From positions 64,001 through 118,421 of the forward strand of contig JAUIIB010000003.1 in the NCBI GenBank assembly GCA_030431985.1: a stretch of DNA of 54,421 nt, written 5' to 3'. This document shows, one piece after another, positions 17,970 through 26,427 of this stretch; positions within the stretch are counted from its first letter, which is position 1; every line of letters begins with the position of its first letter. A program made the position numbers and the translations under genes. Origin of the DNA: Gammaproteobacteria bacterium (GTDB taxonomy: Bacteria > Pseudomonadota > Gammaproteobacteria > Burkholderiales > Nitrosomonadaceae). The notes beneath the pieces are model-generated. The model had not been told where the DNA came from and ran no database searches. It saw only the letters and a program-made list of their open reading frames with translations.

Positions 17970-19379
17970 ATGTCTGTAGATGATGTTTTGAAATTGATTC
18001 AAGACAGTAAAGTAAAATTTGTCGACTTGCGCTTCACCGATACCAATGGAAAAGAACAGCACGTCACTATTCCATCCCATAGTTTTAATGCAGACAAATT
18101 TGAAGACGGTCATCCATTTGACGGCTCATCAATAGCGGGATGGAAAAGCATACAGGCATCCGATATGCTGTTAATTCCGGACCCTGAAAGCGCCAACTTG
18201 GATCCATTTATGGATGACCCCACAATCATTATGACGTGCGATGTTGTCGAGCCTTCTGACGGAAAAGGCTACAGCCGAGACCCCCGTTCAATCGCCAAAC
18301 GTGGTGAAATTTATCTCAAATCTACAGGTATCGGAGATATCGCTTACTTCGGCCCTGAACCGGAATTTTTTATTTTTGATTCCGTTTATTGGCATACCGA
18401 CATGTCAGGCTGCTCAGTAAAAATTGAATCTGAAGAAGCACCATGGAGTTCAATGATCAAATATAACAATGGAAATACCGGTCACCGCCCAGCAGTAAAG
18501 GGGGGGTATTTTCCGGTACCTCCTGTTGATTCATTGCAAAATATTCGCGCAGCGATGTGTCAAACACTCGAACAATTAGGCGTCCCCGTTGAGGTACATC
18601 ACCATGAAGTTGCAACAGCAGGTCAATGTGAAATTGGCACTCGTTTCAGCAGTTTATTAAAGCGTGCTGACTGGAATCAATTACTTAAATACGTTGTGCA
18701 TAACGTCGCCCACTCCTATGGCAAGACGGCAACGTTTATGCCAAAGCCAATCGTAGGTGACAACGGTTCCGGCATGCATGTACACCAGTCGATTTGGAAA
18801 GACGGTGAAAATTTATTTTCCGGAAACGGCTATGCAGGTTTGTCTGAAACGGCATTATTTTATATTGGCGGCATTCTTAAACATGCCAAAGCGCTCAATG
18901 CCATTACCAATCCGGTTACAAATTCGTATAAACGACTAGTAGCAGGATATGAAGCGCCTGTAAACATGGCCTATTCGGCTAGCAACCGCTCAGCAGCGAT
19001 CCGTATACCGCATTCAAATAGCCCCAAAGGCCGCCGTATCGAAGTACGTTTTCCAGATCCGGCGGCAAATCCCTATCTGGCCTTTACGGCACTGATGATG
19101 GCCGGACTTGATGGTATTCAAAACAAAATTCACCCCGGCGATCCGATGGACAAGAATCTTTACGATTTACCTCCAGAAGAAGCGGCGAAAGTCCCCAACA
19201 CCTGCGCATCATTAAGTGAAGCCTTAGATCATCTAGATCAAGACCGCGATTTTCTAATCCGTGGTGGTGTATTTTCAAACGACATGATCGATGCGTTTAT
19301 TCACCTTAAAATGCAAGAAGTCAAGTTGCTGCGCACGACAACTCACCCTGTTGAATTCGACATGTACTACAGCTTATAG
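17970..19379 (+). CDS. glnA: Type I glutamine synthetase
   Basis: 469 aa, typical of GSI-beta. Landmarks are the N-terminal beta-grasp domain with DGSSIAGW, metal-binding [11 protein letters not shown] and [15 protein letters not shown], the ATP-site region and the Glu-flap. Tyr398 in [10 protein letters not shown] is the adenylylation site, matching Tyr397 in E. coli, so activity should be tuned by GlnE. The enzyme makes glutamine from glutamate, NH3 and ATP, the main ammonium assimilation step. The SD is GGAG, 9 bases before the ATG. No ntrBC pair follows within this window; DUF4124 genes do. Confidence 0.98.
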   Translation: MSVDDVLKLIQDSKVKFVDLRFTDTNGKEQHVTIPSHSFNADKFEDGHPFDGSSIAGWKSIQASDMLLIPDPESANLDPFMDDPTIIMTCDVVEPSDGKGYSRDPRSIAKRGEIYLKSTGIGDIAYFGPEPEFFIFDSVYWHTDMSGCSVKIESEEAPWSSMIKYNNGNTGHRPAVKGGYFPVPPVDSLQNIRAAMCQTLEQLGVPVEVHHHEVATAGQCEIGTRFSSLLKRADWNQLLKYVVHNVAHSYGKTATFMPKPIVGDNGSGMHVHQSIWKDGENLFSGNGYAGLSETALFYIGGILKHAKALNAITNPVTNSYKRLVAGYEAPVNMAYSASNRSAAIRIPHSNSPKGRRIEVRFPDPAANPYLAFTALMMAGLDGIQNKIHPGDPMDKNLYDLPPEEAAKVPNTCASLSEALDHLDQDRDFLIRGGVFSNDMIDAFIHLKMQEVKLLRTTTHPVEFDMYYSL

Positions 19380-19435
19380 TATTGCGCACTACGTTATTTC
19401 GCTATAATTTAACAATACATATCATCTAAAAAACA

Positions 19436-19487
19436 TTACAGGGGCTTAAACAGCAACGGCAGAATCTAACTGTTTAAGCCCCTGTAA
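19436..19487. repeat. 18-bp perfect inverted repeat downstream of glnA
   Basis: TTACAGGGGCTTAAACAG and its exact reverse complement flank a 16-base spacer. On the minus strand it is followed by TGTTTTTTA, so it resembles a terminator for transcription coming from the right; on the plus strand no T run follows. It begins 57 bases after the glnA stop and would still block RNase or fold the glnA transcript end. Confidence 0.75.
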
Positions 19488-19609
19488 GCATTATCATCGC
19501 CATAAATTCTTCAAAAAGAATAGATTGTTAGGCCTTTTTCGGATTTTCCTGACGGCCTCAATTGGTAAACTATCATTGTTTGATCAATTCATTGCAGTTA
19601 TCACCACTT

Positions 19610-20062
19610 ATGAACAATGACTCAAGCATGCCCGGAATATACGTTTTATCACTATGTTTAGGTCTCACCGTAATAACCGGCACTCATGCCGGCTCCACAA
19701 TTTATAAACATATTGATAAAAATGGAAATATCACCTTTACTAATCGTCCGATAAAAGGTGGGAACAAATTTAAAAACGCTCAACCCTCTCCCCCCTTACG
19801 AGAGGTTACGGTAAATGTTGCCAAACATTCCCCAAAAGAAAATGTCTATAAGCAAGATAAACATGAAATTAAGCGGCGGGAAATACTAGAGTATGAGTTG
19901 ACGACTGAAAAAAAATTATTATTCAAAACCAAGAAATACTTATCTTCGTTACGCAACAATGGAAAACTCAAGCCTCAAAAAAAAATCAAACAACTACGAA
20001 ATAAAATGCAACGCCATAAACGCAATATTACCGCTTTAAAGCAAGAACTTGCTAAATTATAA
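19610..20062 (+). CDS. DUF4124 domain protein, periplasmic
   Basis: 150 aa from the ATG at 19610; another ATG at 19628 is equally possible, and a TTG at 19562 would add 16 residues before the signal. The signal peptide (YVLSLCLGLTVITGTHAG) is followed by the DUF4124 motif STIYKHIDKNGNITFTNRP. The remaining about 90 residues are Lys-rich and predicted coiled coil (YELTTEKKLLFKTKK..., KLKPQKKIKQLRNKMQRHKR). DUF4124 genes often follow glnA in beta- and gammaproteobacteria; their role is unknown. A paralogue follows 27 bases downstream. Confidence 0.8.
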   Translation: MNNDSSMPGIYVLSLCLGLTVITGTHAGSTIYKHIDKNGNITFTNRPIKGGNKFKNAQPSPPLREVTVNVAKHSPKENVYKQDKHEIKRREILEYELTTEKKLLFKTKKYLSSLRNNGKLKPQKKIKQLRNKMQRHKRNITALKQELAKL

Positions 20063-20089
20063 TTTGTACTTGGAATTGGGTGAAAAAAT

Positions 20090-20539
20090 ATGAAACCAGA
20101 CTATCTTTTATTTATAGCGATTTTATTATGCTATTCAGGCCAATTGCATTCTGAGGTTTACAAACAGACTGACGAACAAGGCAATGTCACCTATTCGAAT
20201 GTTAAATCCAATAGCGCTGAAAAAATTGATCTACCATCTTTGATCGTTGTTCCGTCTGTCGATGCTAAAAATATCGATAAAAGAATTATACAAAGAAGAG
20301 AAAATAAAATCATTAAAACACAACGACAAGAAGTCGAGCAAAGAATTGCAGAAGAAACCGAATTACTGGAAGAAATTAAAGCCGAATACAATGAAGGTAC
20401 GCCAGATCGCTTAGGTAGTGAACGAAACTATCAACGGTACCTGAATCGGGTAGACCGCTTAAAAAGAGAAATCAGTCTTCGAGAAGCTAATCTTCAAGCT
20501 TTACAAAACCAATTGGACACTCTGCCACAAATCGAATAA
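20090..20539 (+). CDS. Second DUF4124 domain protein, periplasmic
   Basis: 149 aa. The signal peptide (LLFIAILLCYSGQLHS) is followed by EVYKQTDEQGNVTYSN, the DUF4124 motif. The C-terminal half is a long charged coiled coil (KIIKTQRQEVEQRIAEETELLEEIKAEYN..., RLKREISLREANLQALQNQL). It shares layout with the preceding gene, so the pair is probably an old tandem duplication. It looks more acidic than its neighbour, which is Lys-rich, so the two could interact by charge; that is speculation. Confidence 0.82.
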   Translation: MKPDYLLFIAILLCYSGQLHSEVYKQTDEQGNVTYSNVKSNSAEKIDLPSLIVVPSVDAKNIDKRIIQRRENKIIKTQRQEVEQRIAEETELLEEIKAEYNEGTPDRLGSERNYQRYLNRVDRLKREISLREANLQALQNQLDTLPQIE

Positions 20540-20824
20540 ATTATCCAAAACCGACATCGCCAACAGACTCCTTTTCCTTACCCAGCACTGATCTCAGGCA
20601 TCAGAAACTCCACACATCGCAAGTCATAGAAATTCTCTGAAGTGGTGCCACGATGCGCTCACCTGACGTTCCGCTGTTCGTTCGTACAAGTATTCCACAA
20701 AATTAGATCAATCAATTGCAAGCTCAATTCGCTTTTATCAATTAGAATTGGGTAGATTTAAAAAATTCTATACACTTCTTCCTATACTAAATTGTCTAGC
20801 ATGTAACAAATTCAGGTTTATTGT

Positions 20825-22189
20825 ATGCATTTACATTCGACCAATCCTGCCACAGGAAAAACCACAAAGACTTTTCCGTCACTGCAGCCCGATAAAATTT
20901 CTGGAGTGCTGAACGATGTAGCTGCCGCACAGACATTCTGGAGTAACCTGGATTATGGTCAGCGGAAAGTTTATTTTCAAAGCCTGGCGCAGGTACTACG
21001 CCAATTCCGCGATAAATATGCCCATTTGATCACAGAAGAAATGGGTAAATTACTGCAAGAGGCCAAATCTGAAGTTGAAAAAAGTGCCTGGGGATGTGAA
21101 TTTTATGCAGAAAACGCCAGCGCTTTTCTAGCCGACGAACCGATTACCACAGACGCAGCCTGCAGTTATGTCACTTATCAACCTTTGGGAACGATATTCT
21201 GTATCATGCCGTGGAATTTTCCCTTTTGGCAAGTAATACGCGCAGTGGCACCTGCAATGATGGCAGGCAATACAGTCGTACTCAAACATGCATCCAATGT
21301 ACCTCGTTGCGCCTTATCTTTGGAGGAAGCTTTCCGCGAGGCCGGCTTCCCAAAACACGCATTCCGTAGTTTATTAATCACTGCATCACAAACCGAAAGT
21401 GTGATCGCCAACGAACATATCGCCGCAGTTACATTAACCGGAAGTACGGCAGCTGGACGTAAAGTAGCTGCCATGGCCGGACGCCACCTAAAAAAATGCG
21501 TACTGGAGCTCGGTGGTTCAGACCCCTTTATTGTACTCAACGACGCAAATATCTCATTCGCTGCTGAACAAGCAGTAACCGGTCGCTTCCAGAATACGGG
21601 ACAAAGCTGTATTGCCGCAAAACGCTTTATCCTTACCGAAGCAATAGCCGACGAATTTATCGCTCGCTTTGCGGATAGGGTTAAACAGCTACGCTGCGGC
21701 GACCCTAAAGATAAATTGACCGATATCGCACCAATGGCACGCGCCGACCTTCGGGACACGCTCCATGAACAGATTAACCAAAGTATATCAATGGGCGCAA
21801 AACTGATTACGGGTGGAACCTTTGTTCAATCACCAGGTGCATATTACACGCCAACAATTTTAGACCATGTGCGACCCGGCATGTCCGCGTTCGATGAAGA
21901 ACTGTTCGGGCCTGTTGCAGCGGTAATACGGGCTAAGGATGCAGAAGAAGCTGCTAAGCTGGCCAATCAAACACAATTTGGTCTGGGTGCGAGTGTATGG
22001 ACAGGCGACTCTGCTCAAGGCGAGGCTCTTGCAAAAAACATTCACGCAGGCAGTGTCTTCATCAACGGTATTGTTAAAAGCGATCCCCGCCTGCCATTCG
22101 GCGGCATCAAACAATCGGGCTACGGGCGGGAATTGTCCCATTACGGCATACGGGAATTTGTAAATATTAAAACAGTCTGGATAAAATAG
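20825..22189 (+). CDS. gabD: NAD(P)-dependent aldehyde dehydrogenase, succinate-semialdehyde type
   Basis: 454 aa, lacking the longer N-terminus of many ALDHs, as is usual for the short GabD group. It begins with NPATGKTTKTFP, a pattern of succinate-semialdehyde dehydrogenases. Catalytic residues are present: N131 in MPWNFPFWQ, E228 in LELGGSDPF and C262 in NTGQSCIAAKRF. The reaction is oxidation of an aldehyde, probably succinate semialdehyde, to the acid. It lies upstream of a BCCT transporter with 122 bases between, so the real substrate could instead be a betaine-type aldehyde; the sequence favours the semialdehyde group. No gabT is nearby. Confidence 0.85.
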   Translation: MHLHSTNPATGKTTKTFPSLQPDKISGVLNDVAAAQTFWSNLDYGQRKVYFQSLAQVLRQFRDKYAHLITEEMGKLLQEAKSEVEKSAWGCEFYAENASAFLADEPITTDAACSYVTYQPLGTIFCIMPWNFPFWQVIRAVAPAMMAGNTVVLKHASNVPRCALSLEEAFREAGFPKHAFRSLLITASQTESVIANEHIAAVTLTGSTAAGRKVAAMAGRHLKKCVLELGGSDPFIVLNDANISFAAEQAVTGRFQNTGQSCIAAKRFILTEAIADEFIARFADRVKQLRCGDPKDKLTDIAPMARADLRDTLHEQINQSISMGAKLITGGTFVQSPGAYYTPTILDHVRPGMSAFDEELFGPVAAVIRAKDAEEAAKLANQTQFGLGASVWTGDSAQGEALAKNIHAGSVFINGIVKSDPRLPFGGIKQSGYGRELSHYGIREFVNIKTVWIK

Positions 22190-22293
22190 CACCAGAGATT
22201 AAAAAATTCGCACTAACCGCCTGCATCCCAAATTGTATACCCAGTGTTTTCTTTGTAATTCAATTATGAGTCGTATAGCACAGGAGAAACGTA

Positions 22294-23928
22294 ATTAAAC
22301 CATCGTTACAATTGATTCAAATTAAGGTCGCACAATCTGGTTTCTATAAAGGGTTTAACCGATTCATGACCATCTCCAGCAAGGTGTTGATTATTGCACT
22401 GACGCTATGGGCCGCGTTATTTCCAGATAAGGCTTCGTCGGTTTTAAGTAAGACAAATGACGATTTGCTAGCAACATTCAACGTTTATTATATTTATTTA
22501 GTTACGATGTTCCTGGTATTTTGCATCGTTGTTGCTGCCGTACCGTCGATTGGCAAACGAAAATTAGGGAATATCAATGAACAACCGGAATTTTCTAATT
22601 TTTCATGGTTCTCAATGATGTTTAGCGCTGGCATGGGTATTGGATTAATGGTTTTTTCAACGGCAGAACCGCTTTGGCACTTCGTAGAAAATCCAGAAAT
22701 TATCAACGGCGTTATTGAGCCGCATACTCAGGAAGCAATTCAATCGGCATTCCGCTATTCGTTTTTACACTATGGACTACATCCCTGGGGGATTTATGTT
22801 GTAACCGGTTTATCCCTGGCCTATTTTGCACATCGTTATCAGTTGCCATTGACAGTGCGTACTGCACTCGTTCCACTGCTGGGCAGACACCTTAACGGCT
22901 ATATAGGACATTTATTGGATATTACAGCGATTATCGCAACACTGCTGGGTGTTGCTGTAACAATCGGCTATGGCATTCAACAATTGGTATCAGGTTTCAA
23001 CGAAATTATCGGCGTTGAATGGATGGCACCGGAATCTGAAATGGACACGTTACGCTATTCAACTTCATCACCACTGTTTGTGGCGCTATTCTTGGTCATG
23101 TCGCTATCAATACTCTCAGCAGCATCAGGTATCGGGCGCGGAATCAGAATGTTGAGTAACCTCAATCTAAGCCTATCAGGCTTATTGCTGTTGGTTTTTA
23201 CAATCTTTGGCCCGTTATTTTTTTTATTAAAACTGTATGGCAGTGCCTGCATCGACTATATTATAACGTTGCCCGCCATATCTATAGAGGTTTTTGAACT
23301 GAACACAGCCGCCGGACAATGGCAAGAACAGGGAACCATTCTATACTGGGCTTGGTGGATTGCTTTTGCACCATTTGTCGGACTTTTTTTAGCGCGTATA
23401 TCAAAAGGACGCACAATTAGGGAATTTGTCCTTGGTGCTTTACTGGCTCCAGCAGCGATGTGTTTTGCCTGGATTACATTACTTGGTGGCACAGCAATTC
23501 ACCTCGAACTATCTGGCATGGCTAGCGAACAAATTATTAATGCACCCACGTCAGCCCAGCTCTTTGAGACGGTAAAAGCGATGTTTTCTAACGACATGCT
23601 CCACGGCGTTTCACAATCGGTTTCCATACTCACGGTCGTGTTGATATTTACATTCCTGATCACCTCAGCGGATTCCGGTGTTCTCGTATTAAATACGATC
23701 ATGACAGGCGGCAATAACCCCACCGGCCTAAAACACAAAGTTATATGGGGGCTAATTCTATCCGCCGTAATCGCGGCTTTACTGGTAACAGGAGGAGGCA
23801 GTCTGGCGGCACTCAAAAAAGCCATGATCATCGGCGCATTGCCCTTTTCTTTAGTTATGATTCTGATGTGTTTGGCGCTAACCAAAGATTTTGTTTGTGG
23901 TAGTCATCGCTACAAAGCAACCGGATAG
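22294..23928 (+). CDS. BCCT-family transporter (betaine/choline/carnitine type)
   Basis: About 538-544 aa with 12 membrane segments. BCCT hallmarks are SAGMGIGLMVFSTAEPLWHF, the glycine-rich stretch in TM3, and YWAWWIAFAPFVGLFLARIS, the tryptophan-rich substrate segment. The third Trp of that segment in BetP appears replaced by Phe (WWIAF). Such carriers import quaternary-amine osmoprotectants with Na+ or H+. The start is unclear: a TTG at 22312 has no SD, whereas a strong AGGAG at 22282-22286 sits 7 bases before an in-frame ATT at 22294; the first ATG in frame is at 22366. The C-terminus is short, without the long regulatory tail of BetP. Confidence 0.88.
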   Translation: MKPSLQLIQIKVAQSGFYKGFNRFMTISSKVLIIALTLWAALFPDKASSVLSKTNDDLLATFNVYYIYLVTMFLVFCIVVAAVPSIGKRKLGNINEQPEFSNFSWFSMMFSAGMGIGLMVFSTAEPLWHFVENPEIINGVIEPHTQEAIQSAFRYSFLHYGLHPWGIYVVTGLSLAYFAHRYQLPLTVRTALVPLLGRHLNGYIGHLLDITAIIATLLGVAVTIGYGIQQLVSGFNEIIGVEWMAPESEMDTLRYSTSSPLFVALFLVMSLSILSAASGIGRGIRMLSNLNLSLSGLLLLVFTIFGPLFFLLKLYGSACIDYIITLPAISIEVFELNTAAGQWQEQGTILYWAWWIAFAPFVGLFLARISKGRTIREFVLGALLAPAAMCFAWITLLGGTAIHLELSGMASEQIINAPTSAQLFETVKAMFSNDMLHGVSQSVSILTVVLIFTFLITSADSGVLVLNTIMTGGNNPTGLKHKVIWGLILSAVIAALLVTGGGSLAALKKAMIIGALPFSLVMILMCLALTKDFVCGSHRYKATG

Positions 23929-24074
23929 TTCTTATCTGACCAAATCTGTTGTACTCAAAGTAGGGCACCGCTGGTATGATGCATCTCATCTGCATACACA
24001 TATCTAAAAAACTAGACAGACTAATTGATCAAATTCTGTTTTCAAATAAATATTAGTAACGGAGAGAAGCATTA

Positions 24075-24383
24075 ATGAAAAAAACAATTCTTATGTTAAC
24101 ACTTTGTGTTGCCACAGTATTGATTGGTTGCGGCAGCAGCAGAGACTACACCCCGCCGACAGGCGCGACTGGCGAACAAATCTTCAGTGCAGTATGCTCA
24201 GAATGCCACAAACCGCTAAAAAGCAACGTAGCCATGATTCTGAGGGAGAAGGTCGCAAATAAAACAGCATTAAAGCAAAAGTTCCAGAATGGAAGCATGA
24301 GGATGCCCGCATTCCCAAATATTCAGGGTGAAGCTGCAGATCAACTTGTTGATTATCTGTTGTCCAATAGTGAAATAAATTAA
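24075..24383 (+). CDS. Monohaem cytochrome c lipoprotein
   Basis: 102 aa. The N-terminus MKKTILMLTLCVATVLIGC ends in a lipobox (LIGC, lipidated Cys19). A single haem-binding motif, CSECH, follows near residue 38, with the axial Met likely in MRMPAFP near residue 75. This is the class I cytochrome c fold, tethered to a membrane facing the periplasm; it probably shuttles electrons between membrane oxidoreductases. SD CGGAGAG lies 9 bases upstream. It precedes the FNR-type regulator by about 145 bases on the same strand. No partner enzyme is adjacent. Confidence 0.9.
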   Translation: MKKTILMLTLCVATVLIGCGSSRDYTPPTGATGEQIFSAVCSECHKPLKSNVAMILREKVANKTALKQKFQNGSMRMPAFPNIQGEAADQLVDYLLSNSEIN

Positions 24384-24459
24384 TCCAGCACATTAGTCTA
24401 AACTGTGCTTTTAAAATAAAATATTCGATAAAATAGAAAAGTAACTTACTATTAGTGGA

Positions 24460-24493
24460 TGTCGTCGTGAAACAAACATTACTCATGACGACA
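24460..24493 (+). other. Hairpin upstream of the fnr-type gene
   Basis: TGTCGTCGTGA pairs with TCATGACGACA (10 Watson-Crick pairs, 1 G-U) around a 12-base loop. No T run follows, so it is a leader structure or operator rather than a terminator. Confidence 0.5.
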
Positions 24494-24528
24494 CCCTGAA
24501 GACTAGAATTTCATTATTGGTCACTATC

Positions 24529-25281
24529 GTGTCATCAGAAGATTTTTTATTGACAAATTTTAATGCCGCACAACTTCGCTCCAATTGTGCAACATGCAGC
24601 CTGAGAGAACTGTGTTTGCCGGTTGGTCTCAATGACCAAGAAATCCAAATACTTGGCAAAGTAGTTAGCCAGCAAAAGAAAATCCGGCGTGGTGGTTATT
24701 TATATCGTGCCAGCACAAATTTTCAAGCACTTTATGCAGTAAAAAGGGGCTCTCTGAAAACATGCATTCTTGAAGAAGACGGCAGACAACAGATCACGGG
24801 GTTCCACATGACAGGTGATTTGCTGGGACTTGATGCAATTAGCAACGAATCACATATCTGTGATGCGATTGCGCTAGAAAATAGCGAACTTTGCGAAATT
24901 CCTTTTTCTAAACTTGAAGAAATTAGCAGAATCATTCCTACATTTATGCATCATTTTCACAAAATTATGAGCCGTGAAATTGTACGAGACCATAGTTTAA
25001 TGTTGCTGCTTGGCGGCATGAAAGCTGAAGAGCGCCTCGCTTCATTTTTGCTTAATATTTCGAGCCGGCTGGCAATACGGGGCTATTCAGAATCGAGCTT
25101 TAATCTGCGAATGACACGTGAAGAAATCGGCAGTTATCTCGGGTTAAAACTAGAAACTGTCAGCCGCGCTTTCTCTAAATTGCAAAGTGAAGCAATCATT
25201 TCTGTAAATTATAAACATATTGAGATCCATGATCTCGAACGTTTAAAACTAAAAATGGGCAACGCCAGTTGCACTACGTAG
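24529..25281 (+). CDS. fnr: FNR-type oxygen-sensing transcription regulator
   Basis: 250 aa from the GTG at 24529, the same length as E. coli FNR. With this start the cluster cysteines fall at C20, C23, C29 and C122 (NCATCSLRELC and NSELCEI), the same numbers as in E. coli FNR; an upstream TTG at 24517 would shift them by four. A cyclic-nucleotide-binding-type domain spans about 30-155. The C-terminal winged helix has MTREEIGSYLGLKLETVSRAFSKLQ with the E-SR recognition residues. It should hold a 4Fe-4S cluster lost in oxygen and control low-oxygen genes. Neighbours: a cytochrome c lipoprotein upstream and rpsB downstream. Confidence 0.95.
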   Translation: MSSEDFLLTNFNAAQLRSNCATCSLRELCLPVGLNDQEIQILGKVVSQQKKIRRGGYLYRASTNFQALYAVKRGSLKTCILEEDGRQQITGFHMTGDLLGLDAISNESHICDAIALENSELCEIPFSKLEEISRIIPTFMHHFHKIMSREIVRDHSLMLLLGGMKAEERLASFLLNISSRLAIRGYSESSFNLRMTREEIGSYLGLKLETVSRAFSKLQSEAIISVNYKHIEIHDLERLKLKMGNASCTT

Positions 25282-25332
25282 TGCATTTTGTCATCCAACC
25301 CCTTACTGGTATCAACAACAAGTTGAGTTAGT

Positions 25333-25360
25333 TTGAGCACACAAAGGAAAATGCTATAAT
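25333..25360 (+). promoter_or_regulatory. Sigma-70 promoter of rpsB
   Basis: TTGAGC at 25333-25338, a 16-base spacer, and TATAAT at 25355-25360, with an upstream TG making an extended -10 (TGCTATAAT). It would start transcription near 25367 and give a leader of about 165 bases. Confidence 0.85.
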
Positions 25361-25449
25361 CAAAAATTGGCAATAGGCTTTCAGCGTTCGTTTGAGTAAA
25401 ATCAACGAATTGAAGAAAGTCTTTTGTTGTTATGTATTTTTATTTCACA

Positions 25450-25520
25450 CACTCACTGCATTTAAAGGGTGCTTTGCCACAAAGTCGCAAGGTCACTGAG
25501 TGAGTGGCGGTTCAACCCTT
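25450..25520 (+). promoter_or_regulatory. Structured leader of rpsB, possible S2 autoregulatory element
   Basis: AAGGGT (25465-25470) pairs with ACCCTT (25515-25520), enclosing TTGCCAC / GTGGCGG (25474-25480 / 25504-25510). An alternative pairing, CACTCAC (25450-25456) with GTGAGTG (25500-25506), would compete with the inner stem. The structure ends just before the SD of rpsB. E. coli rpsB has a self-regulated leader (t44); this may be the counterpart, but I cannot align it. Confidence 0.5.
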
Positions 25521-25532
25521 AAAGGAGAATTT

Positions 25533-26249
25533 ATGTCAGTAACATTACGGCAAATGCTGGAAGCCGGCGTCCATTTTGGTCATCAGACACGCTTTTGGAA
25601 TCCTAAGATGGCACCTTATATTTTCGGCCATCGTAACAAGATTCATATCGTCAACCTCGAGCGCACATTGGAAATGTACAACGAGGCAACCGATTATATG
25701 CGTCAATTATCTGCAAACAAAGGCGTTATCTTGTTTGTTGGAACCAAACGACAAGCCCGGGATATCATCCGTGAAGAAGCAGCACGCTGTGGCTCCCCCT
25801 ATGTCGACCAGCGGTGGTTAGGCGGTATGTTAACCAATTTTAAAACAATCAAGCAGTCTATTAAGCGTTTGCACGAAATGGAAGCCATGGTGCAAGAAGG
25901 CATGTTAGACAAAATGATCAAGAAAGAAGCGCTTGATATGCAACGCGAACTCGACAAACTTAATGCCAGCCTGGGTGGCATCAAAGAAATGAAAGATCTG
26001 CCCGATGCTTTATTCGTTGTTGATGTGGGTTATCAAAAAGGCGCTGTTACTGAAGCCAAGAAACTGGGTATTCCGGTTGTTGGCGTAGTCGATACCAATC
26101 ATAATCCTGAAGGTTTGCATTATGTTATTCCAGGTAATGATGATTCCAGCCGGGCTATACGCTTGTATGCGCGGGGAGTTGCCGACGCAGTTCTGGAGGG
26201 ACGCAATCAATCGCTTCAGGAAATCGTCGAAATGAGTAATGAAGAATAA
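25533..26249 (+). CDS. rpsB: 30S ribosomal protein S2
   Basis: 239 aa from the ATG at 25533, chosen because AAGGAGAA lies 5 bases upstream and because [32 protein letters not shown] is the standard S2 N-terminus; the frame extends upstream only through leader sequence. Key regions [19 protein letters not shown] and [21 protein letters not shown] are present. S2 joins the 30S subunit late and helps recruit S1. It heads the rpsB-tsf-pyrH-frr block, from an extended -10 promoter with a foldable leader, and is separated from tsf by a terminator-like hairpin. Confidence 0.98.
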   Translation: MSVTLRQMLEAGVHFGHQTRFWNPKMAPYIFGHRNKIHIVNLERTLEMYNEATDYMRQLSANKGVILFVGTKRQARDIIREEAARCGSPYVDQRWLGGMLTNFKTIKQSIKRLHEMEAMVQEGMLDKMIKKEALDMQRELDKLNASLGGIKEMKDLPDALFVVDVGYQKGAVTEAKKLGIPVVGVVDTNHNPEGLHYVIPGNDDSSRAIRLYARGVADAVLEGRNQSLQEIVEMSNEE

Positions 26250-26263
26250 AATAGTATCAACAA

Positions 26264-26286
26264 AGAGGCGCACAGCCTCTTTTTTT
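26264..26286 (+). terminator. Terminator or attenuator between rpsB and tsf
   Basis: AGAGGC-GCACA-GCCTCT followed by six Ts, 14 bases after the rpsB stop; outer ATCAA/TTGAT bases can extend the stem. Placed inside the rpsB-tsf unit it should lower, not abolish, tsf expression. Confidence 0.85.
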
Positions 26287-26427
26287 GATATTTTAGTTGA
26301 TATTTCATAATGGTTTCTTCAGTAAAAAGTGGCTTTGAGATAATAAAAAGACATCACCTAAATAGGCTGCACTGAATTACTGAATATTTTCATTTTTATT
26401 TAATACTGTATTTGGAGCAAGAAGAGT

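Noticed and set aside
24024..24045. TTGATCAA before the cytochrome c lipoprotein as an FNR box
   Set aside because: Lacks the four-base spacer of TTGAT-N4-ATCAA.
25504..25520. GGTTCAACCC in the rpsB leader as a tRNA T-arm
   Set aside because: No T-stem, anticodon arm or acceptor around it; the bases fit the leader fold better.
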